From M3007 sp046160625 (GTDB taxonomy: Bacteria > Bacteroidota > Bacteroidia > Chitinophagales > Saprospiraceae), in NCBI GenBank assembly GCA_046160625.1, contig JBJXGZ010000032.1:97774-161773 (forward strand): a DNA stretch of 64,000 nt, read 5' to 3'. The notes below the pieces were generated by a model that was not told the origin of the DNA, ran no database searches, and saw only the letters and a list, made by a program, of their open reading frames with translations. The translations under genes and the position numbers were made by a program. Shown piece by piece: positions 8,721 to 17,463 of the stretch. The number at the start of each line of letters is the position of its first letter. Within the stretch, counting starts at the first letter, position 1.

Positions 8721-9113
8721 TTAGTGTACAGGCTCGATCAAATCCCACAAATTGCCGTACAAATCCTGAAATACAGCCACCGTGCCATACACTTCTACAG
8801 AGGGCTCGCGCACGATAACAACCTCGTTTTCAAGCAATTTGTGATAGTCGCGCCAAAAATCGTCGGTGTGCAGGAAAAGGAAAACCCGTCCGCCAGTTTG
8901 GTTCCCAACATGGCTGCGTTGCTCATCGTTGGCAGCTTTGGCGAGCAACAGGCAGCATTCGCCAGAGCCTTTGGGCGCGACCATTACCCAGCGTTTGGTT
9001 TCGCTCATGGGCGTGTCTTCGAGCAGATCGAAGCCTAGTTTTTGGGTGTAAAATTTGATGGCCTCGTCGTAGTCGTTTACTACAAGGGCGATGTGGGCAA
9101 TGCGTTGGTTCAT
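8721..9113 (-). CDS. VOC (glyoxalase/bleomycin-resistance) superfamily protein
   Basis: This protein of about 130 residues matches a single VOC unit: IAHIALVVNDYDEAIKFYTQKLGF at the start, ETKRWVMVAPKGSGECCLLLA in the middle and AVFQDLYGNLWDLIEPVH at the end. The His in the first strand and the Glu in the last (DLIEP) are the usual metal ligands. VOC proteins of this 'uncharacterised conserved' type include isomerases, dioxygenases and resistance proteins, so the substrate is unknown. An upstream TTG at 9125 is possible, but the ATG at 9113 (MNQRIAHIA) fits the domain start better. Confidence 0.85.
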   Translation of the reverse strand: MNQRIAHIALVVNDYDEAIKFYTQKLGFDLLEDTPMSETKRWVMVAPKGSGECCLLLAKAANDEQRSHVGNQTGGRVFLFLHTDDFWRDYHKLLENEVVIVREPSVEVYGTVAVFQDLYGNLWDLIEPVH

Positions 9114-9128
9114 GGACTTTGGCAATTA

Positions 9129-9159
9129 GAATATTGGGACATTCAATATCCCAATATCT
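9129..9159. repeat. Short inverted repeat (hairpin D)
   Basis: The arms are 9129-9139 and 9149-9159 (GAATATTGGGA and its complement, one mismatch). They are followed by further AATATCT words up to the start of the next gene. Similar words (AATTGAGATATT) form hairpin G at 13630-13688. Confidence 0.6.
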
Positions 9160-9174
9160 AAATATCTCAATATC

Positions 9175-10194
9175 TTAATTTCTCAACCTGTTCTTCTCCG
9201 GCAAGCCCTCATAGAAAAACCCGTAGCCTCTAAAAATACCCCCGAACACACGGTCTTGCGTAAGCATAAAATCCTCATTGTTCACGTCTGTGAAATAACG
9301 TGCCACGAATGATTTCCCATCTCTGGTCATTTCTACTTCTACAGGCCAAAACCGTACCTTTTTCTCCAGGCCATCGGTTTTTTTCATGGTCACAATTGCA
9401 AATGGCACCAAAGCCTTCACGGAGTCGCGCAGTGGGTTTTGTGTTTCAAAAGCCTCCGCTACCATGCGCTCAAATTGAATAAGATAAGCCTCCGCTACCC
9501 CTTTGCGCCGGGGGCTGCGCATGGGCGAAGTAGTGCTGAAAAAGGGCTGTACGTCATAAGTCGCTTCAGCTGTTTTTTCCAACTTGAACGACTCACTCTT
9601 ACGCTGCGGATACTCTACTGATACCGATTGAATCTCCTCCGGATTTTCCTGAAAAATGGCTTTGTCACGCCATTCATCGTCACCCATAAGAAAGCGCATC
9701 CGTATTTGCCCTACAAACCCAGGGATGTGTACCACATACGGCTGTTCCGAGCCGTCCATCATCAGGACGGTGCCTCGTTCGTCGTTTGTAACGCCCCCGA
9801 CGTAAAAGGTTTTCAGGCGTTTTTCATCGCGGTTGTAAATCTCGACTTTGATACCTGAGGCAGCCAATTCCTTGACCATTCCGGGCACAGCGCCGTTGGG
9901 CGGGATGTTGAGCACATTTACATTTGAAATGGTTTCAAGCATCGATTCTATTGCAGATGGACGGGCAGGGTATTTGCCATTGTAAATCCATTGCTTTCCT
10001 TTTCGTTCAAGGGTAGCAGTGCCGCCTTTTCGATCTGCAATGAAGATTTTGCCAATATCATCGGTGTTTTTTACTGCAAAATCCATGTCCCATGAGGTAT
10101 GGGTGCCGGCCTGTTTTTTCTTGTTTGAAAGCGCGTACCAGACAGCGCCGCCCAATACAAGGAATAGTGCCACTAAGAGCAGGGTTCTGTTCAT
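9175..10194 (-). CDS. DUF4340 domain-containing membrane-anchored protein
   Basis: This 339-residue protein has an N-terminal membrane anchor (LLLVALFLVLGGAVWYAL). A repetitive beta-rich domain follows, in which phrases such as IGKIFIADRKGGTATLERKG, WIYNGKYPARPSAIESMLET and VKVEIYNRD-like strands match DUF4340. In Bacteroidota such proteins are often encoded near gliding or ABC (GldG-type) genes, but none is adjacent here. The protein is probably exposed to the periplasm. Its biochemical role is unknown. A classical terminator (10338-10373) separates it from the htrA gene upstream. Confidence 0.75.
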   Translation of the reverse strand: MNRTLLLVALFLVLGGAVWYALSNKKKQAGTHTSWDMDFAVKNTDDIGKIFIADRKGGTATLERKGKQWIYNGKYPARPSAIESMLETISNVNVLNIPPNGAVPGMVKELAASGIKVEIYNRDEKRLKTFYVGGVTNDERGTVLMMDGSEQPYVVHIPGFVGQIRMRFLMGDDEWRDKAIFQENPEEIQSVSVEYPQRKSESFKLEKTAEATYDVQPFFSTTSPMRSPRRKGVAEAYLIQFERMVAEAFETQNPLRDSVKALVPFAIVTMKKTDGLEKKVRFWPVEVEMTRDGKSFVARYFTDVNNEDFMLTQDRVFGGIFRGYGFFYEGLPEKNRLRN

Positions 10195-10337
10195 AAATTT
10201 TTGATTTTGGTACCCGATTTATCGGGTGTGACAATGCGTAGTAAAAGAACACAGTATGGGCGCATTGGTGTGGAAAGCAGGGGCAAAGTTGCAACTTGAA
10301 TTTGGCGGATTGGCGTGCTTGATCTGGATTTTTTTAT

Positions 10338-10373
10338 AAAAAAAGCCGACCCCTGCATTACGCAAGGGCCGGC
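10338..10373 (-). terminator. Rho-independent terminator of the htrA transcript
   Basis: Read on the minus strand, a 12-bp GC-rich stem (10345-10356 with 10362-10373, two G-U pairs) closes a GTAAT loop and is followed by a run of seven T (10338-10344). It lies about 63 nt past the htrA stop codon. Confidence 0.85.
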
Positions 10374-10435
10374 ACATCAAAACAAAACGAAAAACCAACT
10401 TTTTATCTTAGCAGGCTACATAACGGCCTTTTTGG

Positions 10436-11584
10436 TCAATTGTTGCTGCGTGGCTTAAGGCGTACCGGGATTTCACGGAATTTCCCATCGCGTACTACGT
10501 TTAGCGTCAGCGTTTCACCCACCTTTGAACGCCCAATCAGTTCCATTAGTTCAGAGGAAGTTGTCACATTTTTGCCATTTGCTTTTGTCACTACATCGTT
10601 TTCTTCCACCCCTGCCAGCGCAGCGGAACCTTCCGGGTCTAGACTGGCAACCAAAACACCCTTTGTGTAAGGGATACCAACTTCTTCTGCTATTTGGTTA
10701 TCCATTGTAGCAACATTCACGCCAAGATAAGCGCGGCGATACTCACCGTATTTCACCAAATCATCTGCAATGCGCTTTACCAGGTTGATTGGGATGGCAA
10801 AGGAGTAGCCCGCAAAAACACCAGTAGGCGTAGCGATAGCCGAGTTGATGCCTATGAGATTGCCATTCACATCAACCAATGCCCCGCCAGAATTTCCAGG
10901 ATTCACGGCAGCATCCGTTTGAATAAAAGATTCGATGGACTTACCGCCTTTAATGATGTCAATGTCACGGCCTTTGGCGCTAATGATGCCGGCAGTAACG
11001 GTAGAAGTCAGATCAAAAGGATTGCCAACGGCAAGTGCCCATTCACCAACCCTGACATCATCGGAGTTGCCGAGTTCAAAGGGAGGCAAATCGTTGGCAT
11101 CAATTTTAATGACAGCCATATCGGTGTTGGGGTCACGGCCCACCAGGCGGGCGCGGAACTCGCGGTTGTCGTACAGGGTCACTTCAAACTCGTCGGCAAA
11201 CTCTACCACGTGGTTGTTGGTCAAAATATAGCCGTCCGAAGTATAAATTACGCCAGAGCCAGTACCCGAACGAGGCTGCTGTTCAAAGCCGTAAGTGTCT
11301 CCAAAAAAATACTGGAACGGATTGGAATAGCGATTTTCACGTTGGCGCTGGATAGCAGACTCCTTGCTTTCAGAGGCTTTAATATGCACCACTGAGGGCA
11401 TGGCGCGCTCGGCGGCTTTGGTGAAATCGAAAGGCACTGGGGCACCGCCGTAGTTCACTTGTTTGGAGTAAGTTTGCGTCTCCGGGATTTGGGGCAGTTG
11501 AGGGGTATCAAGCATTTTCATTGCGCCCAAGGTGACAAGTCCGCCCGTAGCGCCTGCGAGTAGAGTTGACCACAAATTATTCAT
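10436..11584 (-). CDS. htrA: HtrA/DegP-type periplasmic serine protease
   Basis: This 382-residue protease has an N-terminal membrane segment, a trypsin-like domain and one C-terminal PDZ domain (about 275-375, starting RRAYLGVNVATM). The catalytic triad is visible: His125 in LTNNHVV, Asp155 in NTDMAVIKID and Ser232 in NPGNSGGAL. HtrA proteases degrade or refold misfolded envelope proteins. Escherichia coli DegP has two PDZ domains, so this single-PDZ form is closer to DegS or to the short Bacteroidota HtrA. A good intrinsic terminator follows the gene. It is divergent from the HD-domain gene. Confidence 0.93.
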   Translation of the reverse strand: MNNLWSTLLAGATGGLVTLGAMKMLDTPQLPQIPETQTYSKQVNYGGAPVPFDFTKAAERAMPSVVHIKASESKESAIQRQRENRYSNPFQYFFGDTYGFEQQPRSGTGSGVIYTSDGYILTNNHVVEFADEFEVTLYDNREFRARLVGRDPNTDMAVIKIDANDLPPFELGNSDDVRVGEWALAVGNPFDLTSTVTAGIISAKGRDIDIIKGGKSIESFIQTDAAVNPGNSGGALVDVNGNLIGINSAIATPTGVFAGYSFAIPINLVKRIADDLVKYGEYRRAYLGVNVATMDNQIAEEVGIPYTKGVLVASLDPEGSAALAGVEENDVVTKANGKNVTTSSELMELIGRSKVGETLTLNVVRDGKFREIPVRLKPRSNN

Positions 11585-11743
11585 TGTTCAGTGTTTAATA
11601 TTTTGATGTAAAAACCTCGAATAAACGAGAAGGATGCTTCTTTGCTGTCAGAATGTTTTGATTTAACGACACATTAACCAGCAATTGCCCGCGCTCGAAA
11701 ATTGATTTGAAAAACGAATAAACGCACTTGCTTAACCATTGTT

Positions 11744-12391
11744 TTGAGCCAACGACAAACGTCTAAACCAGCTAGACAAACGCCCGTGACTGACCGCTAT
11801 TTGTACGAATATGATTCCATCGAACACCTGATCCGTCCTGAAAACGATCTGGAACGGAAGTTGGTGACCCTGCCCGAATTCCGCAAGGGGCTTCAGTGGG
11901 GCGAACCGCGTTTTGGTCACCCTGAGGGTAAAGTAGCGCTCCATGTTCGCGAAGTGCTTGATAATATCGAAATCCTCCCAAACCTCTTGCCCGAAAATCG
12001 CGACCGCTTGCGCCTCATTGCAATAGCCCATGATACATTCAAACACGCGGAAAGTCGTACCCGTCCACGCGACTGGACCAAACGCCACGGCTTGCTTGCA
12101 CGCCGGTTCATGGAAGGATATACGAGCGATCCTGCAGTTTTGGATGTGATAGAAACCCACGACGACGCTTACTATAAATGGCTTATCCAACGCCGCCGCC
12201 CTTCGCCACACAGCCAATTGGACTCACTTCTCTCCAGAGTAGGGCATTGCCTACAACTTTACTACCTGTTTTTTAAGTGCGACACACAGACGGGCGACAA
12301 AATACAGGCACCCTTGCGTTGGTTCGAACAGGTAGCAGAAGGCATTGATTTGGTAAAAATCAAACCCTTTTGGCCTTGGGAGCGGATATAA
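11744..12391 (+). CDS. HD-domain phosphohydrolase-like protein
   Basis: This protein of about 215 residues carries the HD signature: H at about residue 67 in EGKVALHVREVLDNI, then the HD pair in RLRLIAIAHDTFKH, then a later helix with METHDD-type acidic residues (VIETHDDAY). HD proteins are metal-dependent phosphohydrolases acting on nucleotides or ppGpp. This one is too divergent to assign. No ATG is available near the domain. The longest reading begins with TTG at 11744 and a GTG at 11786 is an alternative. It is divergent from htrA and followed by a 49-bp hairpin. Confidence 0.7.
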   Translation: MSQRQTSKPARQTPVTDRYLYEYDSIEHLIRPENDLERKLVTLPEFRKGLQWGEPRFGHPEGKVALHVREVLDNIEILPNLLPENRDRLRLIAIAHDTFKHAESRTRPRDWTKRHGLLARRFMEGYTSDPAVLDVIETHDDAYYKWLIQRRRPSPHSQLDSLLSRVGHCLQLYYLFFKCDTQTGDKIQAPLRWFEQVAEGIDLVKIKPFWPWERI

Positions 12392-12409
12392 CGGAGATTT
12401 TCGGGGCTG

Positions 12410-12537
12410 TTTTTAGAGGTTGCTTGACTTGACAGATGGGCCATGGATGACACGGATTGGACACAAATTTTATTCATATTGTAGAACAAATCCGTGTCAT
12501 CCATGGCCCATCTGTCAAGTCAAGCAACTTCTAAAAA
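12410..12537. repeat. Long inverted repeat (hairpin F)
   Basis: The arms 12410-12458 and 12489-12537 are 49 nt with a single mismatch and contain GACACGGATT, TGGCCCATCTGTCAAG and related words. An outer match (AACGGAGATTT near 12390 and AAATCTCCGTT near 12548) extends the pairing. It lies between two genes on the plus strand, so it is not at a convergent junction. Confidence 0.85.
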
Positions 12538-12585
12538 TAGGAATGTGAAATCTCCGTTCTTTGCGGAATAAATTCAAATTTCTCC

Positions 12586-13623
12586 ATGCAAAAAAAGTCA
12601 AAGCGCCCTATACTGGCCTACCTTCTCATCGCTGTTCTGCTGCTTTTTGCGGTCTTTTATGTCATTAAGCCCTATTTAGACAATAAACCAGCTCCGCCTG
12701 CTAATCCCCAAATAGAAAGGCCCAAGCCCAATATCCCACAAATTGCTGTGCCGGATTTCAATGCCGATTCGGCTTTCCTCTTTGTAAAAAAACAAGTGGA
12801 TTTTGGCCCTCGTGTGCCCAATACGCCCGCGCATAAAAAATGTTCGGCATGGCTCGTCAAAGAATTCCAACGTTTTGGGTTTACTGTTATTGAACAAAAA
12901 GTGCAGGCTCCGTACTACAAAGGCGGCACGTTCAACGGGGTGAATATCATTGCTCAATACAAACCTGAAGCGCAGAAACGCATATTAATCGCTGCGCACT
13001 GGGACAGCCGAAACGAGGCGGACAAAGACACAAAGGATGTCAACAAGCCCATTGACGGTGCCGACGACGGTGCAAGTGGCGTAGGTATTTTGCTAGAACT
13101 TGCACGCACACTCCAAAACAATCCATTGGACCTTGGGGTAGACTTGATTTGTTTTGATCTGGAAGACAATGGAGACGACGACAATAACGCCCCCGAAACC
13201 TGGTGTCTTGGCTCGCAACATTGGGCCAAACACCTCCACCGCCCTAATTATATGCCTTATTATGCCATTTTACTTGACCTGGTGGGTGCGAAAGGGGCGC
13301 GTTTTTACAAAGAAGGCTTTTCGAGGCAAGCTGCACCGCAAACAGTAGACAAGGTGTGGAATTTGGCCTTATCACTTGGTTTTGGAGAATATTTCGTGAA
13401 TGAAAATCGCTCTGGCATCACAGACGACCACGTTTTTGTCATTCGCGATGCAAAAATCCCGATGATAGACATCATCAGCATGCCCAGCGACGGTGAACGC
13501 CCCTTTGCCGCCCACCACCATACTCACGCCGACAACATCAATATAATTGACAGGAATGTGCTAAAGGCCGTAGGACAAACCATGACGGCAGTGCTGTATC
13601 AGACTTATAATGGAGTGCTTTGA
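12586..13623 (+). CDS. M28-family zinc peptidase, glutaminyl cyclase-like
   Basis: This 345-residue protein has one N-terminal membrane segment (ILAYLLIAVLLLFAVFYVI) and an M28 alpha/beta domain. Zinc-ligand motifs are visible: AAHWDSR, DGADDGASGVG, CFDLEDNGDDD and a late histidine in HHHTHADN. This arrangement, with WCLGSQHWA and IPMIDIIS, matches the branch containing bacterial and animal glutaminyl-peptide cyclotransferases, which form N-terminal pyroglutamate on exported proteins. Aminopeptidase activity is the alternative. Location is likely periplasmic and membrane-tethered. Confidence 0.85.
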   Translation: MQKKSKRPILAYLLIAVLLLFAVFYVIKPYLDNKPAPPANPQIERPKPNIPQIAVPDFNADSAFLFVKKQVDFGPRVPNTPAHKKCSAWLVKEFQRFGFTVIEQKVQAPYYKGGTFNGVNIIAQYKPEAQKRILIAAHWDSRNEADKDTKDVNKPIDGADDGASGVGILLELARTLQNNPLDLGVDLICFDLEDNGDDDNNAPETWCLGSQHWAKHLHRPNYMPYYAILLDLVGAKGARFYKEGFSRQAAPQTVDKVWNLALSLGFGEYFVNENRSGITDDHVFVIRDAKIPMIDIISMPSDGERPFAAHHHTHADNINIIDRNVLKAVGQTMTAVLYQTYNGVL

Positions 13624-13629
13624 CGATTT

Positions 13630-13688
13630 GGAAATTGAGATATTAGGATATTAAGACATCCAAATAATATCCCTATATCTCAATTTCC
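13630..13688. repeat. Inverted repeat (hairpin G) between convergent genes
   Basis: The arms 13630-13653 and 13665-13688 (24 nt, two mismatches) consist of GGAAATTGAGATATT-type words shared with hairpin D. The repeat fills the 70-nt gap between the M28 gene and the LOG-family gene. Confidence 0.8.
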
Positions 13689-13693
13689 CAACG

Positions 13694-14260
13694 TCAATGC
13701 CATTTATCCAGTGCCCGGTGCTCGTACTTTTCCATGGCCATGAGCAAGCCGGGAACTGTATCGGATGCAATGCAAAGGCGGCGATTTTGTTCTTTAAGAA
13801 ATCCGTTTTCAACCATGTTGTCGAGCATGTGAAGCAGCGGATCGTAATACCCCCGCAGACTAAGCAGCCCGATAGGCTTTTCATATTGCCGAAGTTGTGC
13901 TAGGGTTAGCGCTTCAAAAAGCTCGTCCATAGAGCCAAAGCCACCCGGCAGCGTAATGACCCCATCGGTGTCGCGGATAAGCAAGTCGCGTCGTTCAGAC
14001 ATGGTATTAACCACGATCATGTCTTTCACCCCGGGATGGCCAAGCTCAAGTCCGTTGAGTTGGTGTGTAATAATGCCGGTGATTGGGCCACCCTCCGCCA
14101 ACACTGCATCGGCGAGCACACCCATGAGGCCCACACTGCCGCCGCCAAAAACGACACGAATACCACGTTTGGCAAGGGTTTTGCCGAGTTCGGTAGTGGC
14201 TTCCGCAAACCAAGGATGATTTCCTTTGTTTGCCCCACAATAGACTGCTACTGATTTCAT
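13694..14260 (-). CDS. LOG-family protein (TIGR00730, nucleotide 5'-monophosphate phosphoribohydrolase)
   Basis: This 188-residue Rossmann protein starts KSVAVYCGANKGNHPWF and carries the two family motifs: GGGSVGLMG and PGGFGSMDELFE (the PGGxGTxxE active-site loop, here with Ser for Thr). LOG proteins hydrolyse nucleoside 5'-monophosphates to base and ribose 5-phosphate. In plants and some bacteria this releases cytokinins, while in most bacteria it is a nucleotide-pool enzyme. The ATG at 14260 is preferred over an upstream one at 14299, because the domain begins exactly there. The gene is divergent from the lipoprotein gene. Confidence 0.9.
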   Translation of the reverse strand: MKSVAVYCGANKGNHPWFAEATTELGKTLAKRGIRVVFGGGSVGLMGVLADAVLAEGGPITGIITHQLNGLELGHPGVKDMIVVNTMSERRDLLIRDTDGVITLPGGFGSMDELFEALTLAQLRQYEKPIGLLSLRGYYDPLLHMLDNMVENGFLKEQNRRLCIASDTVPGLLMAMEKYEHRALDKWH

Positions 14261-14274
14261 ACGAGAGAATGCGT

Positions 14275-14282
14275 TAATTTTG
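14275..14282 (+). promoter_or_regulatory. -7 promoter box upstream of the lipoprotein gene
   Basis: TAATTTTG fits TAnnTTTG and lies 41 nt upstream of the chosen ATG at 14324. It supports that start over an in-frame ATG at 14282, which would overlap the box. Confidence 0.45.
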
Positions 14283-14323
14283 TGACGCAAACCTCGCATA
14301 TTTTACTCAAACCGATTTCACAC

Positions 14324-15622
14324 ATGAACATTCTACGCTTTGCGATTTTCGCGTTCGCGATTTTCAGCCTTTTTTCCTGCAATAAAGCCAAATCGCCCGT
14401 TGATCCTGACCCCCTTTTTGAGGTACTTGTCAAAAACGATTATTTTGAGATTCAGGCAAAATATGCGATTTTTCTTTCCAATGATGAGGGTGAAGTAGTT
14501 GCCTTCCGCTGGCTTCCAAGCGAAGACACCGCTGTTGTGCAGGTGCCCGGCAGCAACCCAAACGAGCGATTTGATTGCACGATATTAAAAGTGACAACGC
14601 TGGAAGCTCCTGGTTCTGGAGTCAAGGATACAAGTCTGACGCTAACCACCTACACCCAGCTGTCGAGTGGAGAGCACATCAACCTTCGAGACCTTTATTT
14701 CAAACAGGTCACTAAGTTAAGTTTTACCCTCACGGGCTTTACTTCCCTAGATTCGATAGTCGTATCAGATGCACTCACCCTTTCCCGACCACATGCCAAC
14801 AACAACTTTTACGGTGATTATCTCGTGAACAACACAGGCAGTTTTTGGATGCGTGTGCTGGTGAACGGCGAGCCTTTTTGGAGATTTTTGATCTTCAACG
14901 ATGCGGGAGAAATCGTGGATGCCAGTACGATCAATGTGATGCAACTGCTTCATATCCTTGCTCCTCCGCTCAATTTTGGATTGCCTTTTGTGACTACCTG
15001 GGATTACAAACTCGATGGCGTGATGGATACTTCGAGATTGAAATTTTTTCCGCTCAGCGATTATATCCGAGCGCCAGGCGGGGCTGTACCCGTGTACAAT
15101 TCGCAAAAGGTTTTTGAGCCTGTGAATAACGACCTTTTTGACCCTAACCGGCCTTACATAGATCTTTTTCGGCTTCAAACCAATGGGCCTTTGGGCGTTG
15201 CAGACGGCTACACTTACTTAAGCGACAACTTCTATCCAGCCGTACCATCCTCACTGCCAGAGCCAGTGTTCGACCTTACGGCTACTACGCTTGCCAACAA
15301 CCGGGCAGTGGCGGTGACTTGTATCGGCAACTTCGATCTGCTGGCATTTTCCCGCAATCGCACTGGCACCCCCAATATTCAATGGGATGTAATTACCCAA
15401 CCGGCCAATGGCATTGTCCTGTACATCCTGCCAGATGTGCCAGAAGCGTTGGCAGACCTTTACCCTGCTTTGAAAAATTACGATTTCAACACCCAGGTTC
15501 GTGCTCGCGCCGAAAAGTATGAACGACTAAATTATGAGCAAATCGTGCGCCACCGCTTAAACAATGCCGACCCGCTTTGGCAGGCACGGGGAGGGTATTT
15601 GGGGAGGGAGGAGAGTTTTTAG
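14324..15622 (+). CDS. Hypothetical lipoprotein, 432 residues
   Basis: The protein begins with a lipoprotein signal (LRFAIFAFAIFSLFSC, Cys about 19) and a short Asp/Pro linker, and is then mainly predicted beta-strand with no family I recognise. Phrases include GDYLVNNTGSFWMRVLVNGE and IVDASTINVMQLLHILAPP, and the end is a basic RARAEKYERLNYEQIVRHR. It is probably an outer-membrane lipoprotein facing the periplasm or the surface. Its stop (TAG 15620-15622) overlaps the stop of the converging dioxygenase gene, so this is one of only two convergent junctions in the window without a hairpin. Confidence 0.8.
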   Translation: MNILRFAIFAFAIFSLFSCNKAKSPVDPDPLFEVLVKNDYFEIQAKYAIFLSNDEGEVVAFRWLPSEDTAVVQVPGSNPNERFDCTILKVTTLEAPGSGVKDTSLTLTTYTQLSSGEHINLRDLYFKQVTKLSFTLTGFTSLDSIVVSDALTLSRPHANNNFYGDYLVNNTGSFWMRVLVNGEPFWRFLIFNDAGEIVDASTINVMQLLHILAPPLNFGLPFVTTWDYKLDGVMDTSRLKFFPLSDYIRAPGGAVPVYNSQKVFEPVNNDLFDPNRPYIDLFRLQTNGPLGVADGYTYLSDNFYPAVPSSLPEPVFDLTATTLANNRAVAVTCIGNFDLLAFSRNRTGTPNIQWDVITQPANGIVLYILPDVPEALADLYPALKNYDFNTQVRARAEKYERLNYEQIVRHRLNNADPLWQARGGYLGREESF

Positions 15623-16410
15623 GTCTGCTTCAGGCCAATTTTAGCACTGGCTTCTAGGGGCAAATCGTCGTTCCAAATTGGATTCAGCACCAAGCCATCA
15701 AGCTCGTCCGTATCCCCTTCTCCGAGCACGCCATCGTTTTGGATGTGGAAAGGGCTTTTGCCAAACTTGGAATAAGGCTCCACGCTGACGTACAATTTAT
15801 CAAAGAACTCCCGCTCAAAATAGAACTGACTGGTCAGCAATTCTTTTTCGTCAATCAACACTTTGAAGTGAATATGTGGCATCCGGGGATCGTACCAGCC
15901 GGGAAAAATCGTGAGGAATTCGACCACACCGTTTGCATCGGTACGCTGTGCGCCACGCAAAAAACGGGTTTCATTGGTAGGCGCAACATTGCCTTCCTTT
16001 GCTCCAATCAAGTTGAGTGTCTCCCAGATATCATGCGCAATTTCTGCCGGGTAGCCACTATAAACACCCTCCGCATCACAGTGCCAAATTTCTACTACCG
16101 CGCCTTCTATTGGGTTGCAGTCGGGCATGCGCAGTATCTGCATTTTCAGGTTCATCTCTTTGCCTTTCCGATCTTCGCGAATGTCTTTTCTAAATGGGGA
16201 AGCAATAAAAAATGGCCCTTCAGTCTGCGAAGAGGTCAGGACACATAGATCTTCACCGAGCAGGGGCGCAGGATTCAGCTTGAGTCCATCGTTGCTGTTT
16301 TTCAATACCAGCCATCGCAGGATGCTATTCTTGTTGAACCAGGCAACAGCACCTGCTCCTGCCAGCGTGAGCGTACCGAAAAGGAATTTTCTTCTTGTTG
16401 ATTTTTTCAT
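15619..16410 (-). CDS. Tat-exported intradiol ring-cleavage dioxygenase-like protein
   Basis: This 263-residue protein has a twin-arginine signal (STRRKFLFGTLTLAGAG) and an intradiol dioxygenase core: TSQTEGPFFI, GAVVEIWHCDAEGVYSGYP and FPGWYDPRMPHIHFKV. The two Tyr and two His of those motifs are the usual Fe(III) ligands of protocatechuate or catechol 1,2-type dioxygenases. Export by Tat with a metal cofactor is consistent. The substrate is unknown, and Bacteroidota homologues are often annotated 'protocatechuate 3,4-dioxygenase beta subunit'. The ATG at 16410 overlaps the upstream gene's stop (ATGA), so the two are translationally coupled. Confidence 0.85.
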   Translation of the reverse strand: MKKSTRRKFLFGTLTLAGAGAVAWFNKNSILRWLVLKNSNDGLKLNPAPLLGEDLCVLTSSQTEGPFFIASPFRKDIREDRKGKEMNLKMQILRMPDCNPIEGAVVEIWHCDAEGVYSGYPAEIAHDIWETLNLIGAKEGNVAPTNETRFLRGAQRTDANGVVEFLTIFPGWYDPRMPHIHFKVLIDEKELLTSQFYFEREFFDKLYVSVEPYSKFGKSPFHIQNDGVLGEGDTDELDGLVLNPIWNDDLPLEASAKIGLKQT

Positions 16411-16871
16411 GATAGCCAAATTTTTATTGTAGTAATCGCCATCCCCAGGGCAACTGTGAGCAATATAAACCTTAGATGATTCGCCATCGTCCAGCGTTTC
16501 ACCAAGCGGTGCAGCTTTTCGGCTTCATAGTCCTGACCTTCAAAGTATTTATTCATGGGCACGAAGTAAACGATGCTCCAAATACTGGAGGCGAAATTGA
16601 GCCCGAAAGCCAATTTGGAATACAAACCTGCCTGGCTTTCATGTCCCCAAAGCAGAATCATGGCGATCAATGAAAACAGGAAGCAGGTCAGGTGCATCCA
16701 ACCAAAAAAAGTGCGGATCTGACCTTTGCGAAAAAACGCTTTGTTGCGCTGCATGTCGTCTATTTCCCCGCTGTTCCAGTTAGGGATGATGGCTATTTTG
16801 TCAAAAACATGACCACCCAAATGGATGGTGAAAAGCAGGATTGTGGTCCAAAGTATGATTTCAGTAAACAT
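16407..16871 (-). CDS. Four-helix membrane protein, DUF1772-like
   Basis: This 154-residue protein shows about four hydrophobic segments (IILWTTILLFTIHLGGHVF, MHLTCFLFSLIAMILLW, LAFGLNFASSIWSIVYFVP and LRFILLTVALGMAITTI). Size and pattern resemble DUF1772 / anthrone oxygenase-like membrane proteins, which is a weak family call. It overlaps the dioxygenase start by 4 nt and follows a cupin gene 44 nt upstream on the same strand, so it belongs to the leftward redox cluster. Confidence 0.6.
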   Translation of the reverse strand: MFTEIILWTTILLFTIHLGGHVFDKIAIIPNWNSGEIDDMQRNKAFFRKGQIRTFFGWMHLTCFLFSLIAMILLWGHESQAGLYSKLAFGLNFASSIWSIVYFVPMNKYFEGQDYEAEKLHRLVKRWTMANHLRFILLTVALGMAITTIKIWLS

Positions 16872-16915
16872 GATTGTGGTGTTGAATGGTGATAGGATGC
16901 GGGCTGCGCTTTAAC

Positions 16916-17452
16916 TCAAAGGGGCTGCGGAGCATCTTTGAATTTGCTGTATTTGCCCGTCAGTTTGCCAATAAAATAGGCAATCGGCATGATCACATTT
17001 TTTACAAAACCCGGCATGTCCGGCACATCGTACTCCTTGCGGCAACGGCAAGTGAGATAAGCCCCGTCAAACATTTCCGGGCGTTTGTCAGTACCCTGAT
17101 TGAGCGCATCATAAAGGGTGGAGAGGAAAAATATCACGTTTTCTGCCGGATCAATCCAACCCGTGATGTGCAGTTCTTCTTCACCGGCATTCCAGAAACG
17201 GTGCGGTACGCCGCGTTTGAAAGTCACGCTATCGCCGACGCCTCCGAATTGCTCCGCTTCACCAAAGATCTGGTACCCGATTTTGCCTTTCACAACAGTT
17301 ACACCCTCATCCTGGCGCAGGTGCGTGTGGAAACCGGGGCCTGCCATCGGTGCGCAAAAGCCTTCAAGAAGTAGTTTGTTGCCCTCCATGCGGAGGAAGT
17401 TGATTTTTTCGCCGTATTTGGTTTCGATGGAAAAAGGAAGTTGGTGTTGCAT
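16916..17452 (-). CDS. Cupin-domain protein with hydrophobic C-terminal tail (cupin 1)
   Basis: This 178-residue protein has a single cupin barrel at about 20-110: GFHTHLRQDEGVTVVKGKIGYQI supplies the G-HTH-E-G motif 1, and GDSVTFKRGVPHRFWNAG motif 2. Metal-binding His/Glu are present. A C-terminal stretch (VKNVIMPIAYFIGKLTGK) looks membrane-associated and is shared in character with the second cupin of the cluster (18465-19058). It ends KYSKFKDAPQPL. It is 11 nt from the cytochrome gene. The function, enzyme or sensor, is unknown. Confidence 0.82.
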   Translation of the reverse strand: MQHQLPFSIETKYGEKINFLRMEGNKLLLEGFCAPMAGPGFHTHLRQDEGVTVVKGKIGYQIFGEAEQFGGVGDSVTFKRGVPHRFWNAGEEELHITGWIDPAENVIFFLSTLYDALNQGTDKRPEMFDGAYLTCRCRKEYDVPDMPGFVKNVIMPIAYFIGKLTGKYSKFKDAPQPL

Positions 17453-17463
17453 TTCCGTAGATT